Shown one piece after another: positions 14,481 through 23,727 of a stretch of 64,000 nucleotides of DNA. The notes under the pieces were generated by a model that saw only the letters and a list, made by a program, of their open reading frames with translations, was not told the DNA's origin and searched no databases. The number at the start of each line of letters is the position of its first letter. Position 1 is the first letter of the stretch. The DNA is from Vulgatibacter incomptus (GTDB lineage: Bacteria > Myxococcota > Myxococcia > Myxococcales > Vulgatibacteraceae). The position numbers and the translations under genes are program-made. The stretch spans positions 2,725,501 through 2,789,500 of the forward strand of contig NZ_CP012332.1 in assembly GCF_001263175.1 (NCBI RefSeq), read 5' to 3'.

Positions 14481-15341
14481 GTGACCCAAGGCATGTCCGA
14501 GGCCTGGACGGTGCGCCGCGCGATCCTCTGGACCGCCGGCTATCTGGAGCGGACCGGCGCCGACTCGCCGCGCACCGACGCCGACGTCCTCCTCGCCGAC
14601 GCCCTCGGCGTCGACCGGGTCCGCCTCCTCTTCGACTTCGACAAGCCCCTCTCGCCCGAGGAGCTCGCCGCCTACCGCGTGCGGATCGAGCGTCGCGCGG
14701 CCGGGGAGCCCACCGCCTACATCCTGGGCCGCAAGGAGTTCCACGGCCGCGACTTCCTCGTCGATTCCCGGGTGCTCATCCCGAGGCCCGAGACGGAGGA
14801 GCTCGTCGCGATCGGCCTCCGGAGCCTGGCGCCCGGAGCGCGGGTCCTCGATCTCTGCGCCGGATCCGGTTGCGTGGGCCTCACCATCGCCGCCGAGCGC
14901 GAAGACGTGAAGGTGGACCTGGTGGAGCTCGACCCGGGGGCCGCCGAGGTCGCCCGCGCGAACGCCGAGAAGCTCGGCGTGGCGGACCGCTGCCGGATCC
15001 TCGTGGGCGATCTCTTCGCGCCGGTGCTTGGCGAGCCCCCCTACCAGGCCATCGTCTCGAATCCTCCCTACGTGCCGAGCGCCGAGATCCCCGGCCTATC
15101 GCGCGAAGTGAGGCGAGAGCCCAAGCTCGCCCTCGACGGCGGCCCGGACGGCCTCGACCTGGTGCGGCGGATCGCAATCGACGCTCCCGAACGGATCGTC
15201 CCCGGCGGCCTCCTCGCCCTCGAGCTGACGATCGAGCAGCCCAGGGTGGCGGTCGACCTCTTCGTCGCCGCGGGTTTCGCCGAGGCGCATGTGGAACAAG
15301 ATTTCACCCGACGTGACCGATTCCTGGTCGCGACGCGATAG
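14481..15341 (+). CDS. prmC: Release factor glutamine-N5 methyltransferase PrmC
   Basis: A 286-residue SAM-dependent enzyme methylating the GGQ glutamine of release factors. An N-terminal helical domain (TPRTDADVLLADALG-like) precedes the Rossmann domain, with motif I VLDLCAGSGCVGL, acidic VDLVELD and the diagnostic NPPY at 194-197 (SNPPYVPSAEIPG). The GTG at 14481 abuts the prfA stop; an ATG at 14493 is an alternative. Conserved prfA-prmC order. Confidence 0.96.
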   Translation: MTQGMSEAWTVRRAILWTAGYLERTGADSPRTDADVLLADALGVDRVRLLFDFDKPLSPEELAAYRVRIERRAAGEPTAYILGRKEFHGRDFLVDSRVLIPRPETEELVAIGLRSLAPGARVLDLCAGSGCVGLTIAAEREDVKVDLVELDPGAAEVARANAEKLGVADRCRILVGDLFAPVLGEPPYQAIVSNPPYVPSAEIPGLSREVRREPKLALDGGPDGLDLVRRIAIDAPERIVPGGLLALELTIEQPRVAVDLFVAAGFAEAHVEQDFTRRDRFLVATR

Positions 15342-15422
15342 GGATCCCGGCCTCCCGACGGCGGCCTGCGGATCGCATTTCGACCGGGTAGCGGTAGGTT
15401 CGAGCGCCCGAAGGAGATTCAC

Positions 15423-16700
<1,278 letters not shown>

Positions 16701-16707
16701 AGGGCCG

Positions 16708-16737
16708 TTGCGGGGGAACAAGCCGCTTTGATAGGCT
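16708..16737 (+). promoter_or_regulatory. Putative promoter of the zinc-ribbon gene
   Basis: TTGCGG (16708-16713), 18 nt, TAGGCT (16732-16737), located 60 nt before the ATG at 16797. Weaker -35 than the prfA promoter but the same TAGG-type -10. Confidence 0.4.
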
Positions 16738-16796
16738 GTTCTCCCCGGTTCAACCCCCACACCCAACCACCCGAACCGAAAGGGAGACCCACTTCC

Positions 16797-17162
16797 ATGG
16801 ACTGCCCCCGCTGCACCGACGAGATGAACCTGCTCGAGGGAGAGGACATCTCGCTGCAGCGCTGCGCCGAATGCAGCGGAATCTTCATCGATCCAGGCGA
16901 CCTCAACCGGCTCCTCCTCCGCAACGGACTGCTCGTCCTCGACCGGATGGGCGGGCGCGCGAACATCGAGGAGATCGCAGTCGCCTGCCCCGAATGCTCC
17001 GTCGACCTCACCGTAATCGAGGGCAACGACAAGAGCGGCCTTCGCTACGAGACTTGCGAGAGCTGCGGCGGCATCTGGCTCGACCTCCCCGAAGCAGACG
17101 CCGACGACCTCGACTCGATCGAGGCCGCCATCGTCGAACACTTCCGCGAGTTCAAGGGCTAA
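16797..17162 (+). CDS. Double zinc-ribbon (zf-TFIIB type) protein
   Basis: A 121-residue acidic protein made of two zinc ribbons: CPRC...RCAEC (residues 3-27) and CPEC...TCESCGG (about 63-88), each followed by a hydrophobic GIF/IWLD motif. This matches the zf-TFIIB family of small bacterial proteins, whose function is unknown. The ATG follows AGGGAG. Own promoter likely; next gene is 272 bp away and unrelated. Confidence 0.85.
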   Translation: MDCPRCTDEMNLLEGEDISLQRCAECSGIFIDPGDLNRLLLRNGLLVLDRMGGRANIEEIAVACPECSVDLTVIEGNDKSGLRYETCESCGGIWLDLPEADADDLDSIEAAIVEHFREFKG

Positions 17163-17345
17163 CTCCCGGACCCCGGCCGGCGGTCCGTCCGTTCGCGCTC
17201 GCCTCGGTGGGCGCGAACGGGTCCGGATCGACCGGACCGCTCTTCCGCCCCCTCGCGCGCCTCGTTCGGGTCTCGACCCAGACGATGGAGCTCGCTTTCT
17301 CCGGGGGTCTTCGCCCCCCCCTCGAGAACGCAGGCAGGCGGTCGC

Positions 17346-17374
17346 TTGAACCCCCAAGCAACCTCCGATAGGAT
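17346..17374 (+). promoter_or_regulatory. Sigma70-like promoter of the secreted TSP3 protein
   Basis: TTGAAC (17346-17351), 17 nt, TAGGAT (17369-17374). The start codon lies at 17435 with AAAGGAG before it. Confidence 0.6.
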
Positions 17375-17434
17375 CCCGGCCCCCGCGCTGGCTCCGGCCG
17401 TTCGTTGCGCGTGTCCCAAAGGAGACCTGCGCCG

Positions 17435-19411
17435 ATGGCCGCTTCTCGCCTCCCACTCCTGCTGCTCGCTTCGCTCCTCGCCTCCCACGCGTCGGCAGCG
17501 CCGTCCAAGCCCCTTGTGGACTACCCCATCTCGCGTCCCCGCGTGATCCCGGTCGAGGAGGTCCGGCGCTCGCTGGAGAAGCTCCCGCCCGTCTACTCGC
17601 CCGTGCAGACCGAGGCGGATCCGGACGTGGAGATCTTCGGCGAGATCGTCGCCGTGCAGTCCGCCGTGTGCACCGGCGCCGCCTGCCCGCTCGCCTATTC
17701 CGGCGACTACCAGGGCGTGTCGTTCTACGAGCTCAACAACCAGGGCTCGAACCTGCTGCGCAAGCTCGGGAACGCGATCGGGAAGGACTTCGAGATCCCG
17801 ATCTTCTTCAACGACTTCTACACCTCGGACTTCGGCGGCGCGTACTACCAGCCCATCGCGAACGAGATCCGCGGCACCGGCATGCAGCTGCACGACTTCC
17901 GGTCGGCCCTGATCGGCTCGGGCTCCAAGCTGCAGGGCCTGGTCTCCATGAACCTCTGGTGGAGCTGCGCGTACGGCTACTGGTTCCAGGACGGCTGCAG
18001 GGACAAGCCGCCCTTCGCGACGACCTTCCGCTCGATCCACGGCATCCTCGGCCAGGAGGTCGGCCACCGCTGGGGCGCCTTCCTCTCCTTCCGTGATCCC
18101 GTCACCCAGAAAGCCAACAAGGCGATGCTGGGCCGGGACGCCGCCCACTGGAGCTACTGGCTGGACAGCGGCGGCTCGCCGATGGAGGGCAACCGCTGGA
18201 TCGATCAGAAGAACGGCAAGTTCCGGCTCGAGCACGTGCCCTTCACCCGCTACTCCGACTTCGACCTCTACGCGATGGGTATCATGGAGGCCGACGAGGT
18301 CCAGCCGAGCTTCCTGATCCACGCCGCGGGCTGCCCGGGCTCCAACTACTGCGACGCGGCCGCGGCGCCCGAGAGCAGCGTGAAGCTCGTCGACGGCGCG
18401 CGGGTCGACGTCACCATCGGCGACGTCCTCAATCTATACGGCAATCGCTCGCCCTCGTTCGCCAACGCGGCCAGGACCACGCGCACGCTCTTCGTCTTCA
18501 ACCAGCTCAAGGACGGCGGCCTAGGCTCCGACAAGGACGCGGCCGTCATGAAGATCGACGCGCTCCGCCGCTACTGGAACGAGTACTTCTACGAGGCCAC
18601 GTTCACGCGCATGCGCGCGATCACCACCGTGTCCGGCCGCGACGACTATCCCCGCTGGGAGTTCACCCTCGACGCCGAGGGCTGGACCGGACTGGGCGTG
18701 AGCAACGAGCCCGTCGTCGTCGCCGGCCTGCTCGCCCTCGAGGGCTCCCGGGCCGCCGAGGCGGGGGCGCTCTCCGCCGAGTCTCCGGTGGGCATCGAGC
18801 ACGACAACGTGAAGATCGCGGCGGACGAGTACAAGAGCGCCTTCGTCACGCTCTCCGTCCCCGAGTCTGCCAAGGGCGCCACGCTCTACCTCCTCGTCGG
18901 CGGAATCGACGCGGACTTCGCCGAGACCTCGTTCGAGCTCAACCCCATCGCCGACGGCAAGCTCCACACCTACGTCTTCGCCCTGGAATCCAACGAGGCC
19001 TGGGCCGGCACCATCGGCAAGCTCCGCCTCGAGCTCGCAGGCGCGCCCGCGGGCACCACCCTCCTCGTCGACCGCCTCGTCTTCTCCGGCCAGACGCCGC
19101 CGGATCGCGACGGCGACGGGATCCCCGACGCCGACGACAACTGCCCCGACGTCTACAACCCGGACCAGAAGGACTCCACCGGCACCGGCATCGGCGATGC
19201 GTGCAACCCCAACCTCCCCACCGACGGCACCGGTGGCTCTGGCGGCTCCGATGGCGCTGGCGGCTCCGGTGGCTCCGCTGGCTCCGGCGGCGGCGACGCG
19301 GGCAGCACCAAGCACAAGAAGTCCGGTGGCTGCACCACCGCCGCGGGTGTGCCGTCCGCCATCGGCCTCGTCCTCGCCGGCCTCGCGCTGCACCGCCGGC
19401 GGCGGAGCTGA
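17435..19411 (+). CDS. Secreted metalloprotease-like protein with TSP3 repeat and MYXO-CTERM-like tail
   Basis: A 658-residue exported protein. Residues 1-22 are a signal peptide ending ASA. The central region has a zincin-like helix LGQEVGHRWGAF in which the first His of HExxH is Gln (Q207-E208-xx-H211), followed by RDAAHWSYWLDSGGSPMEGN. Near 556-590 is a calcium-binding thrombospondin type 3 repeat (DRDGDGIPDADDNCPD). A Gly/Ser linker leads to SGGC, a hydrophobic helix and HRRRRS, the pattern of MYXO-CTERM sorting signals. Protease activity is uncertain given the Gln. ATG 17435 follows AAAGGAG. Confidence 0.75.
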   Translation: MAASRLPLLLLASLLASHASAAPSKPLVDYPISRPRVIPVEEVRRSLEKLPPVYSPVQTEADPDVEIFGEIVAVQSAVCTGAACPLAYSGDYQGVSFYELNNQGSNLLRKLGNAIGKDFEIPIFFNDFYTSDFGGAYYQPIANEIRGTGMQLHDFRSALIGSGSKLQGLVSMNLWWSCAYGYWFQDGCRDKPPFATTFRSIHGILGQEVGHRWGAFLSFRDPVTQKANKAMLGRDAAHWSYWLDSGGSPMEGNRWIDQKNGKFRLEHVPFTRYSDFDLYAMGIMEADEVQPSFLIHAAGCPGSNYCDAAAAPESSVKLVDGARVDVTIGDVLNLYGNRSPSFANAARTTRTLFVFNQLKDGGLGSDKDAAVMKIDALRRYWNEYFYEATFTRMRAITTVSGRDDYPRWEFTLDAEGWTGLGVSNEPVVVAGLLALEGSRAAEAGALSAESPVGIEHDNVKIAADEYKSAFVTLSVPESAKGATLYLLVGGIDADFAETSFELNPIADGKLHTYVFALESNEAWAGTIGKLRLELAGAPAGTTLLVDRLVFSGQTPPDRDGDGIPDADDNCPDVYNPDQKDSTGTGIGDACNPNLPTDGTGGSGGSDGAGGSGGSAGSGGGDAGSTKHKKSGGCTTAAGVPSAIGLVLAGLALHRRRRS

Positions 19412-19422
19412 TCCTCGCCAAG

Positions 19423-19439
19423 CGCGTGATTTTCACGCG
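19423..19439 (+). terminator. Short hairpin after the secreted protein gene
   Basis: CGCGTGA (19423-19429), TTT loop, TCACGCG (19433-19439): a perfect 7-bp stem 11 nt after the stop and just before the tRNA promoter. No U-tract, so a terminator role is tentative. Confidence 0.4.
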
Positions 19440-19448
19440 ATCTCGCGC

Positions 19449-19477
19449 TTGACTTGGATCCTCGCTCCCTCTATTCC
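19449..19477 (+). promoter_or_regulatory. Promoter of tRNA-Gly
   Basis: TTGACT (19449-19454), 17 nt, TATTCC (19472-19477), 21 nt before the mature tRNA 5' end. A strong match for a stable-RNA promoter. Confidence 0.7.
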
Positions 19478-19498
19478 TGCGTACGCGCTGCAGCTTGC

Positions 19499-19574
19499 GC
19501 GGGAATAGCTCAGTTGGTAGAGCATCAGCTTCCCAAGCTGAGGGTCGCGGGTTCGAATCCCGTTTCCCGCTCCA
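19499..19574 (+). tRNA. tRNA-Gly (anticodon CCC)
   Basis: A full cloverleaf of 76 nt. Acceptor GCGGGAA/TTCCCGC, D-arm TAGCTCAGTTGGTAGAGCA, anticodon stem TCAGC/GCTGA around loop TTCCCAA (anticodon CCC, reading GGG), T-arm GCGGGTTCGAATCCCGT, discriminator T and an encoded CCA. Flanked by its own promoter and terminator. Confidence 0.97.
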
Positions 19575-19577
19575 AAT

Positions 19578-19622
19578 AAAGGCCCGGATTCGCTTTCAAG
19601 GCGATCCGGGCCTTTCTCTTTT
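19578..19622 (+). terminator. Rho-independent terminator after tRNA-Gly
   Basis: A 12-bp stem AAAGGCCCGGAT (19578-19589) with ATCCGGGCCTTT (19604-19615), extended by CGC/GCG pairing inside, then TCTCTTTT. Confidence 0.9.
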
Positions 19623-19743
19623 CGCGGCGAGGAGTCCGAGTCGGCGAGCTTCAACAGGAGGCTCAGTGACAGGTGCCTAAACGTTGAGTTAGTCTCTGAC
19701 CTCCGTAATGTTTGGGCAAAGCTGGCGACCTGGGGGATCAGCC

Positions 19744-20682
19744 GTGACCGACCGAATTGAGCTTTCAACGACCGGCCTCCTGGGGGCGGCGCTCTTGCTG
19801 CTCTTCACCTTCGCCTGCACGGCCTCGGGCGAATCGCCCGCTGCCGGAGGTACGGGTGGCGCGGGTGGAGCCGCCGATTGCAGGGAAGATGATCCGCATT
19901 GGTGCGACGGTCCCTGTGGAGTGGACGATCCGAGCTGCTGGTGCCCCAACGAACAATGCAAACGGGAGGGCTGCTTCGACGGCGTGGCGTGGAACTGCGA
20001 CGCGTACGGTGATTGCAAAGATCAGCTGCCAGGCGACGACTGCGGGAAACGCGGAGAGACCTGCTGGAACCTCAAGGACGGCTCGTTCGGAATGTTTGCC
20101 AGATGTGCGCCGGCCGGGTGCGGCGACGGCATCGTCCAGCAAGGCGAGAGCTGCGACGATGGTGCCGAAAACGGGACCCGGGTTGACGCCTGTACCACGG
20201 AGTGTTCGCTCCCGCCCGCGGCAGTGCAAGACCAGCGGCACGTGGCGGAGACGGACGACCTCCAGTCACTTCGGCTGACACGGAAAGAATACGGAGCGTT
20301 TCAGACGTTTACGCCGACGAAGTCGGGCCGCCTCGCCTGGATCGTCGCCGACGTTAGGTACGGCGGGTTGTTCGATCTGCAGGACGATTCCCATCGGCTC
20401 CTCTCGGTTTCGACGCGAGTCTACCGCGAGGTGGATGGCCGATGGCAGATCGAGCACCATTTCCTGACGCCAGTGTTCATCGAGGCGGGTAGGCAGTACG
20501 CGTTTGCGTTGCAGTGCGACGACCTCCCGAGCGAGTGCGACGTGCAGGTCACACGGGGCGATCGCTACGCCGGCGGCGGGGTCGTGTTCCGGCCGTATCC
20601 GGGAAAAACGGCGCCGCAACCCGCGCCCCCCGACGCCGACGTGCCGTTCGAGACATGGGTGATCGAGGCCGAGGAGCCCTGA
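19744..20682 (+). CDS. Cys-rich lipoprotein with DUF4215-like repeat
   Basis: A 312-residue lipoprotein. Signal helix GLLGAALLLLFTFAC ends in a lipobox with Cys, so it is predicted to be anchored by lipid. A short Gly-rich linker is followed by a Cys-dense region (about 45-130) and CGDGIVQQGESCDDG...CTTECS, the myxobacterial Cys repeat usually named DUF4215. The C-terminal 150 residues look like a beta-sandwich (FQTFTPTKSGRLAWI, YAFALQCDD) of unknown type. GTG 19744 is chosen because GGGGGA precedes it and the signal peptide starts there. Similar in style to the next gene; no function can be assigned. Confidence 0.7.
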   Translation: MTDRIELSTTGLLGAALLLLFTFACTASGESPAAGGTGGAGGAADCREDDPHWCDGPCGVDDPSCWCPNEQCKREGCFDGVAWNCDAYGDCKDQLPGDDCGKRGETCWNLKDGSFGMFARCAPAGCGDGIVQQGESCDDGAENGTRVDACTTECSLPPAAVQDQRHVAETDDLQSLRLTRKEYGAFQTFTPTKSGRLAWIVADVRYGGLFDLQDDSHRLLSVSTRVYREVDGRWQIEHHFLTPVFIEAGRQYAFALQCDDLPSECDVQVTRGDRYAGGGVVFRPYPGKTAPQPAPPDADVPFETWVIEAEEP

Positions 20683-20750
20683 CGCGGCGACAGCCCATCC
20701 GTCCGCGCCAGCATTCTCCGTTCACACTTTTAGCATGAGGTAGCCACTAC

Positions 20751-21386
20751 ATGCGAGCGACCATAGCGCTGTTCCTGGTAGCCTTAACTATCACCTCCTG
20801 CTCCTCCCGCCAGCGAGACCCGGGAGAGGATGGGGGAAAGGATGATCCGGGGCAGGTGACCTGCGAGTGGGGCTGGCTTTGCGATGGCGAGTGCGTGTGG
20901 CTCGGCCAGGACAACCGTCACTGTGGCCGGTGCGGTAATGCCTGCGACGAGAACGAGTTCTGCGACGACGGAAGCTGCATGCCCGATTGCGCGCCCGGCC
21001 AGAAAATGTGCGGGCAGACGTGGATGGAGTGCGCGAACCTCTCCTCCGATCCCTTGAACTGCGGCGAGTGCTGGAACAAATGCGGATCGTTCGAGACCTG
21101 CGTCGACGGCACATGCGTCGCCCAATGCGAGTGGGGCACCCTCTGCGACGGCGAGTGCGTGTGGCTCGGCCAGGACGAACGTCACTGTGGCCGGTGCGGA
21201 AATGCCTGCGCCGAAAACGAGTTCTGCGACGACGGTAGCTGCATGACCGATTGCGCGCCCGGCTTGGTCATGTGCGGCCAGACGTCGATGGAGTGCAGGG
21301 ATCTCTCCTCCGATCCCTTGAACTGCGGCGACTGCTGGATGCCCTGCGGCGAAGGCGAATCATGCGTCGACGGCTCGTGCACCTGA
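20751..21386 (+). CDS. Lipoprotein with two tandem Cys-rich modules
   Basis: A 211-residue lipoprotein (lipobox ITSC near residue 17) built almost wholly from two 88-residue modules starting at residues 38 and 126. Each opens CEWGxLCDGECVWLGQD, continues HCGRCGNAC, CDDGSCM, MCGQT, and ends LSSDPLNCG. About 36 Cys suggest a rigid disulfide-bonded surface or secreted domain. The modules resemble the stigma-type Cys repeats common in myxobacterial extracellular proteins. No catalytic residues are visible. Confidence 0.72.
   Translation: MRATIALFLVALTITSCSSRQRDPGEDGGKDDPGQVTCEWGWLCDGECVWLGQDNRHCGRCGNACDENEFCDDGSCMPDCAPGQKMCGQTWMECANLSSDPLNCGECWNKCGSFETCVDGTCVAQCEWGTLCDGECVWLGQDERHCGRCGNACAENEFCDDGSCMTDCAPGLVMCGQTSMECRDLSSDPLNCGDCWMPCGEGESCVDGSCT
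20862..21386 (+). repeat. Two-copy 264-bp tandem duplication inside the lipoprotein gene
   Basis: Bases from 20862 and 21126 align with a 264-bp offset, encoding the two 88-aa Cys modules. DNA identity is high (for example GGCGAGTGCGTGTGGCTCGG in both copies), implying recent duplication. Confidence 0.8.
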
Positions 21387-21449
21387 AACGAGGGGAGCGA
21401 ACGCCGCGGCCTAGACTAGAGCTGCGCCGTCGGGAACGGAAGGCTATGC

Positions 21450-21983
21450 GTGGAACGTCCGTTCGAGATCGAGATTCGGAGGCTCCGGGGCGACGACTCG
21501 CTCGCGAACCTGACGGTGCTGTTGAATCGTGCGTACCGATCGCTCGCGGACATGGGGCTCCACTTCGTGGCGGCGACCCAGGACGAGAGGCGGACGCGTG
21601 AGAGGGTTCGAAACGGCATGTGCTTCCTCGCCATGGCCGGAGGAGAGCCCGTAGGAACGCTCACCTACTATCCACCCTCTGCGACCTACGGCTCGAGGTG
21701 GCTCGATCGCCCCGAGGTCGCATCCGTGAAGCAGTTTGCGGTCGCGCCGGCGCACCAGGGAAAGGGGATCGGGAACCGCCTGCTGGAAACTGCCGAGTCG
21801 ACGGCCAGGATCTCAGGCGCCACCGAGCTTGCCCTCGACACCGCCCAGCGGGCCACCCACCTCGTCGCCTACTACGGGCGACACGGCTATCGGGTGATCG
21901 AGGCGGTGCGGTGGCCCGAGGTCAACTACGACAGCTTCGTCATGAGCAAGAGGCTCGTCGGCGAGACGCGTTCGACGGGCTGA
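21450..21983 (+). CDS. GNAT-family N-acetyltransferase
   Basis: A 177-residue single-domain acetyltransferase. Motif A is VKQFAVAPAHQGKGIGNRLLETAE (the acetyl-CoA pyrophosphate loop is QGKGIG), followed by LALDTAQRATHLVAYYGRHGY typical of motif B. The substrate is not deducible. GTG 21450 has GGAAGG eight bases upstream. Convergent with the GIY-YIG gene, 44 bp apart. Confidence 0.88.
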   Translation: MERPFEIEIRRLRGDDSLANLTVLLNRAYRSLADMGLHFVAATQDERRTRERVRNGMCFLAMAGGEPVGTLTYYPPSATYGSRWLDRPEVASVKQFAVAPAHQGKGIGNRLLETAESTARISGATELALDTAQRATHLVAYYGRHGYRVIEAVRWPEVNYDSFVMSKRLVGETRSTG

Positions 21984-22027
21984 CGTCGCATACGAAGCCT
22001 TGGAACCTGACGGAGGTTGTATACTCG

Positions 22028-22336
22028 TCAGCGCTGATCCGAGAGCAACGCGAGCTTCGCCTGCCTCCGGAGCCGCTTGATGGCGGCTTCACGGCGGAGC
22101 GCGGCGCCCCGGTCCAGGGCCGGCTCCGACCAGGCGAGAGATACGGGGAGGCGCGACCGCGTGTAGGCCGCACCCTTTCCCGCGGCGTGCCTCGCGACCC
22201 TCCTCGCGAGGTCGTTCGTAGCGCCGGTATAGAGCGAGCCGTCCCCGCAGAGGAGCACGTAGACGCACCAGCCCGCGGGCATCGCGGGGAGTGTAGCGGG
22301 CGCATGGCGGACGTCTTCGGCCATAGGTGGGGCCAT
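22028..22336 (-). CDS. GIY-YIG domain protein (YhbQ/UPF0213 type)
   Basis: A 102-residue protein whose core VYVLLCGDGSLYTGATNDLARRVARH carries the GIY-YIG-like pair (VYV...LYTG) plus the conserved Arg; the end KLALL fits UPF0213 proteins. GIY-YIG folds are nucleases, but members this short have poorly defined roles, possibly nucleic-acid repair. The family usually begins right before WCVYVL, so Met at 22282 is a possible shorter start. Confidence 0.85.
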   Translation of the reverse strand: MAPPMAEDVRHAPATLPAMPAGWCVYVLLCGDGSLYTGATNDLARRVARHAAGKGAAYTRSRLPVSLAWSEPALDRGAALRREAAIKRLRRQAKLALLSDQR

Positions 22337-22357
22337 ACTAAAGCCGGCACTGCCTCT

Positions 22358-22900
22358 TCAAGCGTCGGACCGCGGGTCCGTCTCCAGAATCGCGAAGAGC
22401 AGCGAGTCGCGCCATTCACCCCGCTGGAAACGGTGGGCGCGCAGGGTGCCCTCGTACTGGAAGCCGGCTTTGGCCAGGACCCGGGCCGAAGCGGCGTTCT
22501 CGCAGTGGCAGGTCGCCCAGATGCGGTGCAGGGCGAGCTCGTCGAGGCCGAAGCGAACGAGGGCGCGCGCCACCTGCGTGCCGAAGCCGCGGCGCCAGAA
22601 GGCCGGGTGGAGCGCGTAGCCGATGTCTCCCTCGCGGTGGGCCGCGTCGCGGACACGCAGACCGGCGCCCCCGATGAGCTGCCCCGTCGAACGGAGCGTA
22701 ACGGCAAGCTCGAACGCGCGGCGCGGATCCTCGGCACGGGAGCGGATCACGGCGTCGACAAAGGCCCGCGACTGAACCTCCGTGTTGGGCCCCCACAGCT
22801 CGTAGCGGACCACCTCGGCGTCGGCGGCGTAGGCGTGCACTGCCTCCCAGTCCGCCGGAACGAACTCTCGCAGAACGAGGTCGGGCGTCTCGAGTCGCAC
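22358..22900 (-). CDS. GNAT acetyltransferase (RimJ/RimL type), apparently fused to upstream reductase
   Basis: A 180-residue acetyltransferase if started at GTG 22900. RimJ/RimL features: LETPDLVLREFVPADWEAV at the start, IGGAGLRV, FWRRGFGTQVARAL as the acetyl-CoA loop and ENAASARVLAKAGF. No stop separates it from the C-terminal part of the FMN-reductase-like frame upstream; a PNGEPAHGG linker joins them. It is therefore either the C-terminal domain of a bifunctional protein or an independently started gene. Natural substrate unknown. Confidence 0.8.
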   Translation of the reverse strand: MRLETPDLVLREFVPADWEAVHAYAADAEVVRYELWGPNTEVQSRAFVDAVIRSRAEDPRRAFELAVTLRSTGQLIGGAGLRVRDAAHREGDIGYALHPAFWRRGFGTQVARALVRFGLDELALHRIWATCHCENAASARVLAKAGFQYEGTLRAHRFQRGEWRDSLLFAILETDPRSDA

Positions 22901-23454
22901 GCCCCCGTGGGCCGGTTCCCCGTTCGGCGCGACGTGCTCCGCGAGGGCGCGAAGCACGTCCCGGATCGCCGCGCGCGCCTCCGGATCGGAGACGAGCCCC
23001 TCGGCGTCGATGCCCGAGCGCGGGAGCGGGACGTGCCGGCACGCGCGTTCCACCAGGTCCGCGCCCACGTACCCCAGCACCTTGCGCAAGGACGCGTGGG
23101 CATCCGCGCCCCGCGTGGGGCCACCGGAGACGTTGAGCCAGGCGACAGGCTTGCCGGAGATCTCCACGCCCCGACCGTCCAGTCGAGGAGGTTCTTGAAC
23201 GCTCCGGGGAGCGCGCCTGCATACTCGGGCGTGCAGAAGAGGAGCGCGTCGGCATCGGCGATGGCGGCACGAAGCTCGCTCACCGCTCCGGGAAGAGGAT
23301 CCCGATCGGCGTCCGGGTTGAACGGCGGAAGCCGCGCGAGCCCATGGAAGGCGCGGACCGACACGGGTTCGGGCGCGAGCTCGGCGGCCGTCCGGACGAC
23401 CGCGGTGTTGGTGGAGCCCGACCTTGTGCTCCCACTGATCGCCAGGATTCTCAT
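22901..23454 (-). pseudogene. NAD(P)H-dependent FMN reductase with single-base frameshift
   Basis: Starting at ATG 23454, the frame encodes MRILAISGSTRSGSTNTAVV (flavodoxin-like phosphate loop) through TPEYAGALPGAFKNLLDWTVG, clear NADPH-dependent FMN reductase sequence. At about 23169-23172 (CCCC on plus) the frame breaks. The next frame resumes GVEISGKPVAWLNVSGG and continues to ALAEHVA, about 174 residues in total, the usual family length. One extra G in the four-G run restores the frame (VGGVEISGK). It then reads on into the acetyltransferase. Either a pseudogene or a homopolymer sequencing/assembly error. Confidence 0.75.
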
Positions 23455-23727
23455 GCTGCTCCCCAACAGGCCTGTCTCTGTCGCGAGCTTCGCGTCCGGC
23501 AGGGAATCGAGCCGCTCGCACCGGGCTTCGTCCCGTATTCTGTGCGAATCGTAGTCGAGCGGACGTGCGAAATCAGTGGCCGTTCCACCTGCTCGCACTG
23601 GGCCGGCGATGACCAGGAGCTGGACAATCTCGCGGCCTTGACGCGCAGTTCCTCTCGCTGGCAGTCTCAGCGGCTTCCACTATTCGCCTTGCGTCGACGC
23701 TGCCGCCTGGCAGGACGGATCCGGCCT

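Noticed and set aside
19680-19743. Possible c-di-GMP riboswitch before the Cys-rich lipoprotein (GGGCAAAG-like bases)
   Set aside because: Only a few bases resemble the GEMM consensus; the P1 stem, tetraloop and conserved receptor could not be drawn.
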